A stretch of 45,205 nt of DNA from an uncultured Bacteroidales bacterium (GTDB lineage: Bacteria > Bacteroidota > Bacteroidia > Bacteroidales > UBA932), in NCBI GenBank assembly GCA_945868745.1, contig CAMBMK010000008.1, positions 1-45,205 on the forward strand. The letters run 5' to 3'. The notes beneath the pieces are model-generated. The model searched no databases. It was not told the origin of the DNA and saw only the letters and a program-made list of their open reading frames with translations. The position numbers and the translations under genes are program-made. The first letter of the stretch is position 1, and every line of letters starts with the position of its first letter. Positions 44,137-45,205 of this stretch are shown piece after piece.

Positions 44137-44173
44137 GCGGGTGCGCCCATTGTGGTCGCACCCGCTTTTCTTT
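44137..44173 (+). terminator. Intrinsic terminator of groESL
   Basis: GCGGGTGCG (44137-44145) pairs perfectly with CGCACCCGC (44157-44165), with a further CCA/TGG inner pairing, followed by TTTTCTTT. It lies 31 bases after the groEL stop and 15 bases before the convergent gene's stop. Confidence 0.9.
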
Positions 44174-44187
44174 GTATTGGTAGAGTA

Positions 44188-44778
44188 TCAGGTTTTTTCT
44201 ATTTTCACCATGGTGAGGCCGTTCTTTTTCCCGGCCACGTATGAGGGGGTGTATGTGCCGTTGCGGAGTATCCGGCACACGTGCCAGGGTCTTCCTTTTG
44301 CAAAATATGTGGATTCAAGAAGGTCGCCGGGAAGAAGCAGGGTGTTCTGCTGGGCAGTTATCTCGAAAACCCGGTTCCCCCTGTACCGGAGGACGGCCAT
44401 GCTGCTTTCTCCCCATCCGAGGGTGACTGTATCACCTTCATTGAGGTCATTTGCAAAGCAGGATGTCTCCGAAGTGAAGAAAAATTCGTCAGAGCACGAA
44501 TTGGATGCTGCGTCTTTGCAGAAAGTCCCGAAATCCCTGCATCCGATGTATGAAGACAAAATATCCATGGTATATACGCGTGGAGTAGGATTTGAGGAAA
44601 CATAACCCCATATTCTCTTCAGGGTTGATACGGATATTCTTTCGCCGGTGGTATTTTCAATCGCAACGGAAAGGCTCTCAAAATCGCTTGTCGATGATAT
44701 GCGTTTGCCGAAATGTTCCTCAACTTTTGTGATCAGGTGGGGCAATTCAGGTATTTCTTTACTTTTATATACGTTCAT
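44188..44778 (-). CDS. Conserved-looking hypothetical protein, possible DNA-binding N-terminus
   Basis: A 196-residue protein with no function that I can name. The N-terminal half has SLSVAIENTTGERISVSTLKRIWGYV and then PRVYTMDILSSYIGCRDFGTFC, a pattern I have seen in uncharacterised Bacteroidales proteins; it looks like a helical, possibly helix-turn-helix, domain. The C-terminal half (about 100-190) is predicted beta-rich, with LNEGDTVTLGWGESSMAVLRYRGN. There is no signal peptide or membrane helix, so it is cytoplasmic. A promoter with TTTG and a near-consensus -7 box lies about 62 bases upstream. It stands alone between groEL and what looks like an rRNA operon. Confidence 0.75.
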   Translation of the reverse strand: MNVYKSKEIPELPHLITKVEEHFGKRISSTSDFESLSVAIENTTGERISVSTLKRIWGYVSSNPTPRVYTMDILSSYIGCRDFGTFCKDAASNSCSDEFFFTSETSCFANDLNEGDTVTLGWGESSMAVLRYRGNRVFEITAQQNTLLLPGDLLESTYFAKGRPWHVCRILRNGTYTPSYVAGKKNGLTMVKIEKT

Positions 44779-44839
44779 CCGGTTATCGTTTTAGTAGCTT
44801 GTACGTTGTGTCAGGCTTGGGTTTCAGTGTCAAAACGCG

Positions 44840-44871
44840 TAAAAATAGACTAATTAGTATTCAAAATCAAA
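44840..44871 (-). promoter_or_regulatory. Candidate promoter of the hypothetical gene
   Basis: Minus strand TTTG (44871-44868), 20 bases, TATTTTTA (44847-44840); the last base of the -7 box deviates from consensus. Confidence 0.5.
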
Positions 44872-44903
44872 TCTTTTTAGGTTCATTTTACCCCCCCCCA
44901 TTG

Positions 44904-44921
44904 CAGGTACCTGTGGGGCAC
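44904..44921. repeat. 18-bp match to the repeat region, beside a nine-C run
   Basis: CAGGTACCTGTGGGGCAC is identical to 29255-29272. Here a run of nine C (44891-44899) replaces GCCCC on the left, so pairing of C-run and GGGG around the CAGGTACCTG palindrome is kept. The rest of 44779-45029 is AT-rich and holds no gene. Confidence 0.55.
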
Positions 44922-45029
44922 ATTTCTGAAAAATTTTTTTTGAAGGCCCAAAGTGTTCCGGATAAAGCCTTTAATACGTTTGACATGGTCTGGAGGCCAA
45001 AAAATATTTCAAAAATTTTTCGAAAAAAG

Positions 45030-45060
45030 TTTGGAGGGAAAGAAAAAATGTCTACCTTTG
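45030..45060 (+). promoter_or_regulatory. Consensus promoter, probably of an rRNA operon
   Basis: TTTG (45030-45033), exactly 19 bases, TACCTTTG (45053-45060). An A/T-tract region just upstream (45000-45029) resembles an UP element. The leader that follows resembles Bacteroidota 16S rRNA leaders. Confidence 0.75.
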
Positions 45061-45205
45061 CAATCCCGTTTGAAACACAGGCGGTCTGAAAGAAGGCCGG
45101 GCACCGGAAGGCGCACCTGAGGACAGGCGGAAAGAGATCATTGAAAAGACTGGAAGACAAGTACAAGAAGCAAGTACCGAGAACTAAAAATAGATCGAGA
45201 GCGTC
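45061..45205 (+). other. Likely 5' leader of a 16S rRNA transcript, cut by the window edge
   Basis: Non-coding sequence with features I associate with pre-16S leaders in Bacteroidales: GAAAGAGATCATTGAAAAGA near 45130 and CAAGTACAAGAAGCAAGTA near 45158, rich in A and G. The mature 16S gene does not begin within the window, so the assignment is inference from resemblance and promoter strength. Confidence 0.6.

Noticed and set aside
44799..45089. 96-codon frame across the right-edge promoter
   Set aside because: It spans the C-run, the AT-rich tract and a consensus promoter; composition is not protein-like.

Overview
The window looks like a chromosomal segment of a member of the Bacteroidota, most likely an uncultured Bacteroidales relative with fairly GC-rich coding DNA. 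Four things point there: repeated promoters of the Bacteroidota type (TTTG, about 19-20 bases, then TAnnTTTG); lipid A genes in the order lpxD-lpxC-lpxA; families typical of the phylum (DUF3078 barrel, GH127-like lipoprotein, archaeal-type ProRS, HigBA, FtsX-type ABC permeases of about 780 residues); and start codons mostly without Shine-Dalgarno sequences. No phage, transposase or CRISPR array is visible.

Layout. 1-4875 (+): an export-type ABC transporter, permease (cut by the window edge)-ATPase-permease, with a hairpin-rich intergenic element between the first two genes. 4884-5665 (+): a HigB/HigA toxin-antitoxin pair bracketed by 13-bp direct repeats. 5666-5940: a multi-hairpin dispersed repeat that ends on the 3' end of the next gene. 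5924-13133 (-): rimP-nusA-infB followed without a break by a sigma-54 response regulator and its histidine kinase. 13380-20156 (+): lpxD-lpxC-lpxA, a WbqC-family protein, a GH2 glycosidase and a cation diffusion facilitator. 20165-25583 (-): proS-DUF3078-tilS-hisS. 25735-28817 (+): an aromatic- and serine-rich lipoprotein and a FadL-like outer-membrane protein, closed by two strong terminators. 28886-29757: about 870 bases without a gene, filled with two more copies of the dispersed repeat and other palindromes. 29758-29833 (-): initiator tRNA-Met. 30008-34356 (+): GH127-like lipoprotein, mannose-6-phosphate-isomerase-like cupin, S4 RNA-binding protein. 34382-42003 (-): alpha-2-macroglobulin lipoprotein and PbpC. 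42205-44106 (+): groES-groEL. 44188-44778 (-): an unrecognised protein. The right edge carries a near-consensus promoter and leader that resemble those of a ribosomal RNA operon whose 16S gene would lie just outside.

Functionally the segment is mostly housekeeping: transcription/translation (rimP, nusA, infB, proS, hisS, tilS, tRNA-fMet), envelope building and defence (lipid A, PbpC with macroglobulin, outer-membrane proteins) and protein folding. The kinase/regulator pair lies beside the ABC exporter and may control it.

The most unusual signal is not a protein. It is a roughly 140-190 base repeat present three times (5758-5940 on +, 28886-29060 and 29377-29575 on -). It folds into a string of short hairpins, and the arms differ between copies while base pairing is kept. 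Other points worth a second look are an LpxC without the FabZ domain usual for this phylum, the signalling genes tied to infB by overlapping stop and start codons, the repeats around higBA, and a 17-base inverted repeat upstream of groES.
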